Assembly (NCBI GenBank): GCA_963709085.1
Contig: CAVPVB010000007.1
Location: 248,001 to 312,000, forward strand
Reading direction: 5' to 3'
Length of the DNA stretch: 64,000 bases
Source: Rhodovastum sp963709085
Lineage (GTDB): Bacteria; Pseudomonadota; Alphaproteobacteria; Acetobacterales; Acetobacteraceae
Of the stretch, positions 1 to 7,127 are shown in pieces (position 1 is the first letter of the stretch; each line of letters starts with the position of its first letter). The position numbers and the translations under genes are program-made. Under the pieces are notes generated by a model. That model was not told the origin of the DNA. It made no database searches and saw only the letters and a program-made list of their open reading frames with translations.

Positions 1-276
1 CGACACGCTACCCGGCCGAGTGCCACGCGTACCGCTCACTGGGTTGGCCGCTCCATAGAGTTGGCGGCAGATCAGCGCGAAGCGTCTGCCGCGAACCCGG
101 TAGTTGGCAACAGCACATTTCTCAGCGTCCAGGGGATCAAGCGGCACCGCGGCAAAGGCGTGCCCATCTGGGTCACGCCAGAATTTCACGCCAGCAATAT
201 CCACGGCTTCTATGATCTTTTCGCGCTGCGGCTGCTTGTCATCGTCTTTGGCATCAGCGGCCGTGAAGCTGGACAT
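1..276 (-). CDS. Island protein of unknown function, N-terminal part (runs off window)
   Basis: The open frame reads leftward off the window edge, so only the first 92 residues are visible. The ATG at 274-276 is preceded by an AGG-rich ribosome site (GGAAAAGG). The visible part has an acidic, lysine-rich start and then a VKFWRDPDGHAFAAVP stretch. That stretch reads like the N-terminal region of ATP-binding/primase-helicase proteins found beside Toprim proteins in alphaproteobacterial islands; the resemblance is by eye only. It lies 19 bp after the stop of the Toprim protein and is probably its co-transcribed partner. The ATPase domain, if any, lies outside the window. Confidence 0.6.
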   Translation of the reverse strand, partial: MSSFTAADAKDDDKQPQREKIIEAVDIAGVKFWRDPDGHAFAAVPLDPLDAEKCAVANYRVRGRRFALICRQLYGAANPVSGTRGTRPGSVS

Positions 277-295
277 CGTGAAGCCTTTTCCACCA

Positions 296-1159
296 TCAGC
301 CACGTTCCGCACTCCGCAGCACGTCGTTAAAATCACAGCCGGGCTTGTCGGGCCGGGCGATACGCACGGTTCGGCCTTCACGCTGCCAGCGCAGCGCCGC
401 TTGCCGGGCCGCTTGTTCGCCGGGTCTGTCGCGGTCGGCCGCAATCGTCACCCGGCGCACCTCGGCGGGCAGCGCCACCCCTTTCCCAAGGTTGCCGGCG
501 CTGATCGCGGCCCATGCGGGCAGCCCCAGCAGCCGACCGGCGGAGGCGCAGGTTTCAATGCCCTCACCGATCACGATTTCCTCGGCGAGATGGTCCAGGC
601 GAACGGCGCCGCCCCAGGGCGAGCCGAGTGACGCGCGTTGCGGTTCCACATCCGCCTTGCCGCTCCCGTCGCGGCGCAGGAACGTCCGATGCACCGCGAG
701 GAAAGCGCCGTCCGGACCGACAACTTCGGCGACCATGGCAGGCAACCATCCGCCCTCGGGGTGCGACGTATCGCCCCGGAACCGCAGCGCAGCCGACGCG
801 GCCAGGCCGGGCAAGGCGCGGCTGGTCAGGTAGGTGTCAACGATCGTGCCGGCAGCCGGCGCGCTGCCTGCCCACGTTTTGCGGGCAGCCTCACGCTTGC
901 GCTGGCGCGCCTCGGCCGTGTCGCCTGCCTCCTGTCGTGGCGCCGGCAGCGCATCGCCACCGGCCACGCGGCGCACGGCATCTTCAACGGTGCTACGGTC
1001 GCAGCCACACGCGGCCAGCAACCGGATTCGGTCGCCGCGCACGGCCTGTAATGAAAAGGTGCCGGCGTAACCGCAGGCGGGGCACGTGCCCCGCCAGGAT
1101 TTTGAATGCCGAGTCAGGCCGAGACGACCGGCGAGGTCGGCCGCCGACATGGTTGTCAT
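296..1159 (-). CDS. Toprim-domain primase-like protein
   Basis: A 287-residue protein of the phage and plasmid primase group that combines a zinc-finger-like N-terminus with a Toprim core. Residues about 20-55 carry CPACGY and a CGC pair suited to metal binding. Around residues 195-245 the Toprim motifs appear: VIGEGIETCASA (the catalytic Glu motif) and ITIAADRD-like VTIAADRDRPGEQAA (the acidic DxD motif). The C-terminal DFNDVL is usual in this group. Such proteins prime or regulate replication of integrated elements. It overlaps the upstream gene by 4 bp (ATGA at 1156-1159), which indicates one operon. Confidence 0.8.
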   Translation of the reverse strand: MTTMSAADLAGRLGLTRHSKSWRGTCPACGYAGTFSLQAVRGDRIRLLAACGCDRSTVEDAVRRVAGGDALPAPRQEAGDTAEARQRKREAARKTWAGSAPAAGTIVDTYLTSRALPGLAASAALRFRGDTSHPEGGWLPAMVAEVVGPDGAFLAVHRTFLRRDGSGKADVEPQRASLGSPWGGAVRLDHLAEEIVIGEGIETCASAGRLLGLPAWAAISAGNLGKGVALPAEVRRVTIAADRDRPGEQAARQAALRWQREGRTVRIARPDKPGCDFNDVLRSAERG

Positions 1160-1488
1160 GGCTCGGCCCTCCCTGCGGCGGCCTCGATCGCACGTTCAAC
1201 GCTCTCGGCCCGTGCCCATAATTCGCGCGGCCCGCGCCAACTTGGCCACGCTGGCGGCGCCCCGATGTCGAACCCCGCCAGTTGATCCGCCAAGCTCCCG
1301 AACGTGAGCGCAATCTCCAGGGCCGCCTCGGGGCATACGCAGAGCGACGCAATGGCGTCGCCGGTCGCGGCGCCCACCGCCACCGCTAGGCATTTTCCGC
1401 CACGCTCACATGGCAGATCGCCAAGCACCCACGCGGCCAGGGCGATTTCATCGCCAACCAAAGTCAGCACGATTTTGTCTTGGGTCAT
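1156..1488 (-). CDS. Hypothetical island protein (110 aa)
   Basis: A small protein of unknown function. It is Ala-rich, with a hydrophobic start (DKIVLTLVGDEIALAAWVLG), a pair of cysteines near residues 50-52 (CVCPE) and a basic, Trp-rich C-terminal third. No signal peptide or clear membrane helix is seen. It overlaps both neighbours by 4 bp, so translation is probably coupled through the chain from 2454 down to 296. The tight packing supports a real gene despite the lack of a recognised family. Confidence 0.65.
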   Translation of the reverse strand: MTQDKIVLTLVGDEIALAAWVLGDLPCERGGKCLAVAVGAATGDAIASLCVCPEAALEIALTFGSLADQLAGFDIGAPPAWPSWRGPRELWARAESVERAIEAAAGRAEP

Positions 1489-1790
1489 CGCAGCACCTCC
1501 GGGTGTGCGATGCGAAGCACCTCAATGACCGCACTGGACCACCGCTCTTGCGTCGGACGATCAGCGAAAGTGACGGTCGGCTCGTACCGCGTCTTGCCGC
1601 TGGCATCGCGCTGCACCGTGCCGTCCTTGCCGATCACCTGCTTGGACGGTGGCGAAGCCCAGGCGCGGCCATCCTTGGCGAAGATGCCGCAGCGGTGCAG
1701 CGTCATGCCGCTCGGCATCGTCACATCGCAGAAGCCGCGCAGTGCGCCGGCAGCGACGGGCTTGAAGTTGGCAATCTGCATCGCGGTCAT
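1485..1790 (-). CDS. Small island protein, possibly SpoVG-like
   Basis: A protein of about 101 residues starting MTAMQIANFKP. The frame could open at 1811, but the ATG at 1788-1790 overlaps the upstream stop as ATGA, matching the rest of the operon, so 1790 is chosen. The order is a short beta-rich start, FCDVTMPSGMTLHRCGIF, a W-A-S-P-P-S-K-Q motif, then VTFADRPTQERWSSAVIEVL. The PPSKQ turn and the final helix recall the SpoVG fold (small site-specific DNA-binding proteins), where a MPSK motif sits at the same point. This likeness is by eye and unproven. Confidence 0.65.
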   Translation of the reverse strand: MTAMQIANFKPVAAGALRGFCDVTMPSGMTLHRCGIFAKDGRAWASPPSKQVIGKDGTVQRDASGKTRYEPTVTFADRPTQERWSSAVIEVLRIAHPEVLR

Positions 1791-2098
1791 GGTGCGCCCG
1801 CCTCCCGCCACAACTCGACACTCTCAATTCGCGCGCGGTCATTGTTCGCGAGCATTTCGCGGCGCCGTTCTTCCGGAACCGCGGCAACCCGGGTCGCCCA
1901 CGCAAGCAAATCCTTTGCGTTGTTCATATCGCCGATGAAGTCATTTTCGGCAAAATCTGAGAAAATGGCCGCTATTATTGCCCGCGCAAGCGTCACGCCG
2001 CCGTCCGTGGCGGCGCAGATTGCTGGCATTACTACGTTTTCTGCAAACGCCCGCGCCTCACGCTGCGCATGGGGAAAGTCGTCGTTGACGGGGATCAT
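1787..2098 (-). CDS. Hypothetical island protein (103 aa)
   Basis: Unknown function. The open frame extends to 2224, but the ATG at 2096-2098 overlaps the stop of the preceding gene as ATGA and gives the sensible start MIPVNDDFPHAQ. The protein looks soluble and helical: an N-terminal acidic stretch, a middle AIIAAIFSDFAENDFIGD segment and a charged C-terminal region with VPEERRREML. No family is recognised. It is part of the chain of overlapping genes 1156-2454. Confidence 0.6.
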   Translation of the reverse strand: MIPVNDDFPHAQREARAFAENVVMPAICAATDGGVTLARAIIAAIFSDFAENDFIGDMNNAKDLLAWATRVAAVPEERRREMLANNDRARIESVELWREAGAP

Positions 2099-2454
2099 GC
2101 CCGGCTCCCCTGTGCGGAAACACCAGCGCCAAGCAGGCACGCTTTCATCCGCCGCCGACTGTCCTTGTCTTCGAACGCGAACAGTATCGGGCCGAGCGGC
2201 ACTGTAGCGTTGACCGCGTTGCACAATTCCGGCGGCGGCGGGAACAATCCGGCATCAATCACGAAAAATGCGACGGCGGAGTTGAGCATTTCCAACTGAT
2301 TACTCTGGTCAATTCCGGCTAATTTTTTCGGATCGCCGATTAGGCACCAGAAAGGGTGGCTCTTCACCAGCACGGCGAGATGTGCGCCGTCGAACGGTTC
2401 GACGGTCGCGCCACTTTGTGTTGATATCGTTTCATTAATTTCTCGGAACGACAC
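2095..2454 (-). CDS. Hypothetical island protein (119 aa)
   Basis: Unknown function. The frame starts MSFREINETI and holds a hydrophobic core (HLAVLVKSHPFWCLIGDP), a second one (AVAFFVIDAGLFPPPPEL) and a basic tail ending in QGSRA. It is the first gene of the chain of 4-bp overlaps, with 139 bp of non-coding sequence between it and the AlpA-like gene upstream. That gap is the likely promoter region for the downstream set; no clear -35/-10 pair could be assigned in it. Confidence 0.6.
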   Translation of the reverse strand: MSFREINETISTQSGATVEPFDGAHLAVLVKSHPFWCLIGDPKKLAGIDQSNQLEMLNSAVAFFVIDAGLFPPPPELCNAVNATVPLGPILFAFEDKDSRRRMKACLLGAGVSAQGSRA

Positions 2455-2593
2455 GGGATTTTCTCCGTAATTCGGGAAAACCCCTCACGGCGGACTTGCG
2501 GCGCCGGGCTGGTTCGGATAAAAATGCGGTGTCCGCCGACATTTTCCGAACCGATCCCGTCGCCCTTCGCCCGCCGCGAGGGGCGATTTTCGT

Positions 2594-2854
2594 TTAGGCG
2601 GCGGCTTGCTGCTGCATCGGCTTCGGCTGGCGGCCACCCAGGCGAGGCGGGGGCGCCGATTCCATTTTCGAGCGGGCGTAGGCCAACAGTTCGGTCGTGG
2701 CGTAGTGGGCGCGGCCATTGATCTGGCGCACCGGCACAGGCCACGCCTCAAGTGTCCGCGGCGCCACGCGAAAGTACAGGCGCGTAATCAGGTCGGCGCC
2801 GGCCTTTCGGTCACTGTAGCGCGGCAGGTCCGTGAGTTCCGAAGTCTGGTTCAT
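2594..2854 (-). CDS. AlpA/excisionase-like helix-turn-helix protein
   Basis: An 86-residue protein. Residues about 12-60 read LPRYSDRKAGADLITRLYF, then a V-x-P-R-T-L-E-A-W-P segment and INGRAHYATTELLAYA. This is the winged helix-turn-helix layout of AlpA-like and excisionase-like proteins, in which the second helix and the wing contact DNA. Such proteins in integrated elements usually control integrase or excision. The Pro/Gln-rich tail is probably disordered. It lies upstream of the small-gene chain on the same strand and may regulate it; that role is inferred. Confidence 0.7.
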   Translation of the reverse strand: MNQTSELTDLPRYSDRKAGADLITRLYFRVAPRTLEAWPVPVRQINGRAHYATTELLAYARSKMESAPPPRLGGRQPKPMQQQAAA

Positions 2855-3193
2855 TGCGGGGCGTCCCGTGGCTTAGAGGAAACTGACGGGGCACAGTGGG
2901 CACGCCGTTGAATTCCTCCGCAATTTCTTCCGTGAATTCATCCGCGGATGAATAGAAATGCAAGGAATTCCAGCGCGTTAGATGAGGCTATTCATCCGTT
3001 TTTTGCTTCTTCCGTGGACCCGGGGGAACAGCCGGCCACAGCGAACGGTCGCGCATGACTTCGGAGAGAGCGTCGCTGGGAATTCCGGTGAAATGCTGGC
3101 GCAGGAATGTCCTGGCTTCCTTAATCGTGGGCGCATTCGATTGAAAAATTCCGCTCGACTTCTCGACCATCAGCAGGTGCCTAGCTCGTGTGC

Positions 3194-3203
3194 GATTAAA
3201 GGG
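3194..3203. repeat. Target-site duplication, left copy
   Basis: GATTAAAGGG directly abuts the left inverted end of the 222-bp element and matches 3426-3435 exactly. Confidence 0.85.
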
Positions 3204-3425
3204 CTTACCTTTACCCGCATCTAGAAAGATGCAATTTTATCATTATGTTAGCCTAGCCATCTGTGCGCCGTAGCTGAGGGAAGCCCCTTGGAACGCAGGT
3301 GCAGCATACGCCCGCTTTCGCAACGGGCATTTGGAAAATCTGCCATTTTCGGCGCTCGGCTGCGGATCGACATGATGTCGTTCTATAGTAGCGCAGGGCT
3401 TTGCCACGATGCGGGTAAAGGTAAG
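3204..3425. mobile_element. MITE-like non-autonomous element, 222 bp
   Basis: The ends are a perfect 18-bp inverted repeat: CTTACCTTTACCCGCATC at 3204-3221 and its reverse complement at 3408-3425. Immediately outside lies the same 10-bp direct repeat on both sides. The interior (186 bp) encodes no transposase. The layout is that of a miniature element mobilised in trans by a full-length relative. I cannot assign a family: a 10-bp duplication occurs in several DDE families. No second copy was noticed in this window. Confidence 0.85.
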
Positions 3426-4044
3426 GATTAAAGGGCGCGCGCTTCGCATTAGGAGTTGCAATACGATCCGTGATGACTTGATTAGGCGGCACGGGTGTCG
3501 GGTCCGCTGAAACGGAATCACGCCACGCTGCGGTTCCACTCGGGAAGCCTTTATAACCGTTCTCAGGGAGCCATTTCGCCCACTTCCAGAAGGAAATTCG
3601 ACAATCCTCGAATTGGTGTTCAGCGCCGTCTTCGGTGACGAAAACGCCCTTGACCATGTTTGGCTTCGCGTTCTCCAGCGTCGTGCCGCCGGGCAGTTCT
3701 ATGCGGACGCCTGACGCTGGATCAGCAACGGCCTTTAGGAGCAGCGCAGCGCCGTCCATGTCGGTGCCTCCAGCACTCCGCCGGCCCATATTGATAGCCT
3801 TCCGCGCGTCGATCTTGTCCTTATTGACGACAACTCCCCTCCGCGGCGCAGCGGGCCGTTTACCGAATGCATTGACAGGTGCGGCCGGCATCGGCGCCGT
3901 GCATGGACCAAATTCCAATTCTGTTGGCCGAAGCTCCGCTTCCCGTCGCGCGATCTCCTTTGCCCATTCTTCGTTCGAAACGTCGGGGTCCAAGCTGCGG
4001 TCAGGGGGCGAGCCTGCGCCCGCCCCCTTCGTTGCCTTCGTCAC
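3253..4044 (-). CDS. Truncated chimeric product of the split island gene
   Basis: This is what can still be translated from the interrupted gene: 206 original residues plus 57 residues read out of the inserted element (from YLYPHRG to the stop). The GTG at 4042-4044 overlaps the upstream stop as GTGA and is preferred over the ATG at 4161, which would overlap the neighbour by about 120 bp. The element-derived tail is Cys- and Arg-rich and unlike the rest of the protein. Whether the product is functional cannot be told from sequence. Confidence 0.6.
   Translation of the reverse strand: MTKATKGAGAGSPPDRSLDPDVSNEEWAKEIARREAELRPTELEFGPCTAPMPAAPVNAFGKRPAAPRRGVVVNKDKIDARKAINMGRRSAGGTDMDGAALLLKAVADPASGVRIELPGGTTLENAKPNMVKGVFVTEDGAEHQFEDCRISFWKWAKWLPENGYKGFPSGTAAWRDSVSADPTPVPPNQVITDRIATPNAKRAPFNPYLYPHRGKALRYYRTTSCRSAAERRKWQIFQMPVAKAGVCCTCVPRGFPQLRRTDG
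3426..3435. repeat. Target-site duplication, right copy
   Basis: GATTAAAGGG directly abuts the right inverted end of the element. It is the copy that lies within the original coding frame (codons for Pro-Phe-Asn). Confidence 0.85.
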
Positions 4045-4328
4045 GCCGCCCGCCCGCGTCGCGGGTGCGCAATGCGCGCTGCCATCGCCCGCAGCTTCGT
4101 CTGTCGGCCTTTCGCGGTGTATGGCCGCAGCAAGCGCAACTGGGTCCGCACGTGCTGCCAAACGTCGACCAAATCAGCCGCAGCGTTAATCAGGGTCTCA
4201 AAGCGGTCCGCGTCACCGCCCCGCGCTGTCAGGATCGCCGAACGGAGGGTCTGGCCGGTCTCTGTCAGTTTGACGACTTCAGCGGCCAGCAAGCACAGCG
4301 CCAGGTCTACCGATGGGGCTGGCATCAT
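4041..4328 (-). CDS. Hypothetical island protein (95 aa)
   Basis: Unknown function. The ATG at 4326-4328 (MMPAPSVDLALCLLAAEVVK) forms an ATGA overlap with the upstream stop and is chosen over the longer frame opening at 4418. The protein is helical, with a hydrophobic first third, a central HVRTQLRLL stretch and a strongly basic C-terminus (KGRQTKLRAM and RRGRAA) that could bind nucleic acid. It overlaps the split gene downstream by 4 bp (GTGA). Confidence 0.6.
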   Translation of the reverse strand: MMPAPSVDLALCLLAAEVVKLTETGQTLRSAILTARGGDADRFETLINAAADLVDVWQHVRTQLRLLRPYTAKGRQTKLRAMAARIAHPRRGRAA

Positions 4329-4738
4329 GACCGCACCGCCAGCCGCAATACGTCGTTCGCCAATGACCAGACCGGCGCGTCGCACGGCAGCGGCCAGCCA
4401 TCCCGGTCGAATTGGCACCAGCTTAGAACTACTTCGGCCTTGGCGCGTGCGCCCGCCAGCGTGACAGCTGGCGTGTCGATAATGTTGTCGAGCCGTTCGT
4501 GGTAATTCGCGGTCGCTTCGTCGTGGCGCGCCTCCACCGCGTCGCGGGCTGGACCCTTGGGCATGCCGTCAGCCTGCGCGCTGAGTGCCCGGCCGATCCG
4601 CTCACGCTGCAGGAACGCGGCGCACATCGCGATCAGCGCGCTGTCAGCCCCGGGCGATGCAGCAGCAGCCGGAACCGCAGCAGCGGCGCCAGCGCCGGCC
4701 AGCAGGGTGCGGCGGGTGGGGGTGAACGATCCGTTCAT
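4325..4738 (-). CDS. Hypothetical island protein with Tat-like signal
   Basis: A 137-residue protein beginning MNGSFTPTRRTLLAGAGAAA. The twin arginine followed by a hydrophobic stretch and AAAA-type cleavage region looks like a Tat export signal, unusual for a cargo gene in such an operon. Its C-terminal half (ERLDNIIDTPAVTLAGARAK, then WSLANDVLRL) parallels that of the preceding gene (ERTRDAIDNASPQTMAGLVAK, then WAFDLANDLLRL), so the two are probably paralogues. ATGA overlap at 4735-4738. Function unknown. Confidence 0.6.
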   Translation of the reverse strand: MNGSFTPTRRTLLAGAGAAAAVPAAAASPGADSALIAMCAAFLQRERIGRALSAQADGMPKGPARDAVEARHDEATANYHERLDNIIDTPAVTLAGARAKAEVVLSWCQFDRDGWPLPCDAPVWSLANDVLRLAVRS

Positions 4739-5256
4739 GGTGCCATCTCCCCATGCAGGCGCAACAGATCGTTCGCCAGATCGAACGCCCAGGCGGCGGC
4801 CACGGTTCCTTCCGGTTCTTCGGTGCCGTCCAGGCGGCGGGCCTCGGCCTTGGCTGCGCGGGCCTTGGCCACCAGCCCCGCCATGGTCTGCGGGCTGGCA
4901 TTATCGATAGCGTCGCGGGTGCGCTCATAGGCCAGCCACAACGGGTCCGCCTCAAGCTCCAGCCGCCCGCCGTCGCGGTTGTAGGCGTCCCGGTTGGCGA
5001 TGTGCTGGGCGCAAATTCGCACCAGATCGGCATCGGGGCCGGCCCGGTCCGCTGCCCGGTCCGCGGCGATAGCCTGTATGCCCGCCGCCATTTGGTCGGC
5101 GAGGAAATCCAGTTCGGCCGGCTCGATCTGCAACGGCGACGCCGCCAGGTGGTGCAGCAGCCCCGCCGCCACGCTCAGATCAGCGAGGCGGGCATCAATT
5201 GCGCCGGGTCCGGTGCCCGGGTCGGCTGGCGTGATATTATTGACGGTAGCCTGCAT
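4735..5256 (-). CDS. Hypothetical island protein (173 aa), paralogue of its neighbour
   Basis: A soluble, Ala-rich, probably all-helical protein. It shares its C-terminal third with the next gene (see the LANDLLRL motif near the end and the ERTRD..ID..S segment before it). No signal sequence is present here, in contrast to the neighbour. It is the first gene downstream of the integrase on this strand, separated from it by about 100 bp. Family not recognised. Confidence 0.6.
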   Translation of the reverse strand: MQATVNNITPADPGTGPGAIDARLADLSVAAGLLHHLAASPLQIEPAELDFLADQMAAGIQAIAADRAADRAGPDADLVRICAQHIANRDAYNRDGGRLELEADPLWLAYERTRDAIDNASPQTMAGLVAKARAAKAEARRLDGTEEPEGTVAAAWAFDLANDLLRLHGEMAP

Positions 5257-5357
5257 GGTCGTGACCCTTCACGATCTGCGGGTCAGGACCGGCGCGGTGT
5301 TGGACGCACCCGCCGGTCCGCCCTTGATTGCCCGGCAACCGGCCGGGCGCGGATTGG

Positions 5358-6635
5358 TCAGCCGGCGGCGCGGATCGGCGTGACGGTGCCGCCCTCCGCC
5401 GCCGGGCGGGTGCAGAACGTCGACCAATCGTCCATCAGCCGGCGCCGTTTCTCGAACAGGTCACCGCGCCGGTAGGCGGCTTCCACCTTGTCGGCCACGA
5501 TGTGCGCCAGCGCGGCCTCGGCCACCTCGCGTGCGTAGCTGGTGCGCTCGGCCGCCCAATCGCGGAAGGCGGACCGGAAACCGTGAACCGTCAAGTCGCC
5601 CTTACCCATCCGGCGCATCAACATCATCAACGCCATCTGCGAGAGGGACGCGCCGGGGCGCTGCCCGGGGAACACGTAGGCGTCGGCGGCGTTGCTGGTG
5701 CGCATCTCTGCCGCTTGGCGCAACACGGCCAGGGCGGCGTCGGTCAGCGGCACGCGATGTTCCCGCGCGGTTTTCATGCGGGTGCCCGGGACCGTCCACA
5801 CCGCCTCGGTCAAGTCGATCTCGGTCCAGCGCGCACCCAGCGTCTCGCCTGTCCGGGCCGCGGTCAGGACGGTGAATTCCAGGGCCAGGGCGGCGGTGCC
5901 GGCCCGCTCGCGTAGTTCGGCCATAAAGGCGCCGATCTGCTGCCAGGGGAGCGCCGCGTGGTGCTCGACCGCTGCTATCTTCTTCCGCGCCGGCATCAGG
6001 TTCGCCAGGTGCCCGCGCCAGCGTGCCGGGTTCTCGCCGGTGCGCCAGCCGAGAGCCTTGGCATAGTCGAGCACGGCCTCAATGCGGCCGCGGACGCGCG
6101 TTGCCGTTTCTGGCTTGGCGGTCCAGATCGGCTCCAGGGCCGCGACAACATGCCCGGTTTCCACCTCGGCCACAGGCAGGTCGCCCAGATGAGGGAACAC
6201 ATAGGAACCAAGAGACTGGTTCCACTGATATATGTGTTTGTCGTTCCGCCAGCTTGCTTCGTGGGCGGCGACGTACTTCTCGGCCACCGAGCGGAATGTG
6301 ATCCGCTGCACCGCTTCGCGCTGCACCGCCGCCCGCGCTTCGGCTTTCTTCTCCTCGCGCTGGTCAAGGGGGTCGATCCCCTCGCGGACCAGCTTGAACA
6401 GCGTGCCGGCCTTCAGCCGAGCCTCGGCAAGAGTGACGGCGCCAGCGTCGGCGGTCCGGCCCGGCGCCCGGCCTAAGCCCATTTCACGCATCTTGCCGGC
6501 GCGGACATAGCGGAACAGCCACCAGCGGCCACCGTCAGGGCGCACAAGAAGATAGAGACCATTGCCGTCGCCATAGCGGCCCGGCTTTGCCTTCTCGACC
6601 TTGGTTGCTGTCAGACCCGCCGCTTTCCGAGGCAT
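5358..6635 (-). CDS. int: Tyrosine recombinase / phage integrase, DUF4102 type
   Basis: A 425-residue site-specific recombinase that integrates and excises the element. Residues 1-90 form the arm-binding domain typical of P4-like integrases (LTATKVEKAKPGRYGDGNGL and WWLFRYVRAGK). A SAM-like core-binding domain follows, then the catalytic domain. Catalytic residues can be followed: Arg in TAARTGE, the H-x-x-R box in VHGFRSAFRDWAAE, a late His in AEAALAHIVADKVE and the nucleophile Tyr in EAAYRRGD. Full length for the family. It marks the right end of the island; the attachment site should lie between 6640 and about 7100. Confidence 0.93.
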   Translation of the reverse strand: MPRKAAGLTATKVEKAKPGRYGDGNGLYLLVRPDGGRWWLFRYVRAGKMREMGLGRAPGRTADAGAVTLAEARLKAGTLFKLVREGIDPLDQREEKKAEARAAVQREAVQRITFRSVAEKYVAAHEASWRNDKHIYQWNQSLGSYVFPHLGDLPVAEVETGHVVAALEPIWTAKPETATRVRGRIEAVLDYAKALGWRTGENPARWRGHLANLMPARKKIAAVEHHAALPWQQIGAFMAELRERAGTAALALEFTVLTAARTGETLGARWTEIDLTEAVWTVPGTRMKTAREHRVPLTDAALAVLRQAAEMRTSNAADAYVFPGQRPGASLSQMALMMLMRRMGKGDLTVHGFRSAFRDWAAERTSYAREVAEAALAHIVADKVEAAYRRGDLFEKRRRLMDDWSTFCTRPAAEGGTVTPIRAAG

Positions 6636-6654
6636 CGCCGCGCCCTCCGCGAAT

Positions 6655-6690
6655 AGGGGAGAGGAAGGGATATCCCTTCCGCTCTCCCCT
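6655..6690. promoter_or_regulatory. Inverted repeat upstream of the integrase start
   Basis: AGGGGAGAG-GAAGGGA and TCCCTTC-CG-CTCTCCCCT form a near-perfect 16-bp palindrome centred on TA, interrupted by one 2-nt bulge. It sits 20 bp before the integrase ATG. That position suits an operator for an integrase or excision regulator, or a leader hairpin. Function inferred from position only. Confidence 0.4.
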
Positions 6691-7127
6691 AAACCTTATG
6701 CCGCTTCCGTAGCGTAGGCAAGCGGAACTTGGCGAAGGCGGAAATCAGATATGTATGGGATCACTCAGCTTTCTCGGGGTCTGTTGCGGGGGCGGTTGGG
6801 GGCCTACGGGGGCAGTTCGGTGGAGATTGGCTCCACCATCTTTTCAAAAACTTGGCCGATATTCCTGTCAAATTCGCAAGAACGGCATGACGCTGCAGAG
6901 TCATCCGCGCGCTGCCGTCGTCGTCGCATGGCTGAGCGCCCGGCACCGAGACCCTGTCTGATCGGCTGATGCCCGGGCGTCGCGGCTGCACCCCCGGAAT
7001 AAACGGGCGGTTCTTTGCGATTCCGGTTATATCTACCTTGAAATCTTGCTCCTTACGAAACATGTCTTGTTACCTATGGCGACCGAATCGGTTTCGCCAG
7101 CACGCTCGGCCCCCGCGAGGCGTCCCC
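6691..7127. other. Intergenic region holding the presumed right boundary of the island
   Basis: No convincing gene in 437 bp. A hairpin (GGTGGAG at 6819-6825, CTCCACC at 6831-6837) is followed by a T-rich stretch. The string GGCTCCACCA at 6829-6838 equals the common 3-prime end of alphaproteobacterial alanine tRNAs, a usual integration target. No complete tRNA is present, and the left boundary is outside the window, so the attachment core cannot be confirmed. Confidence 0.3.

Larger units (their letters stand above)
2988..4044 (-). pseudogene. Island gene split by a 222-bp MITE-like insertion
   Basis: Codons 1-206 run from 4044 down to 3426 and the 3-prime part runs from 3193 down to 2988. 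If the element at 3204-3425 and one copy of the 10-bp repeat are removed, 619 + 206 = 825 bp remain. That is exactly 275 codons, and the reading passes in frame from KRAPFN into RTRARHLLMVEKSSG and on to a normal stop. The ancestral protein was therefore about 274 residues, with a disordered Pro/Lys-rich N-terminal third, a central FEDCRISFWKWAKWLP region and a helical C-terminus (TIKEARTFLRQHF). Function unknown. Confidence 0.8.

Noticed and set aside
3204..3425. The inverted ends considered as an invertible switch giving the island protein two C-termini
   Set aside because: The flanking 10-bp direct repeats and exact restoration of the frame on removal fit transposition better than inversion.
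5443..6626. Plus-strand frames opposite the integrase
   Set aside because: Shadows of a well-supported recombinase.
6751..6969. Short frames on both strands between integrase and deacetylase
   Set aside because: No ribosome site, no conserved motif, and mutually overlapping.
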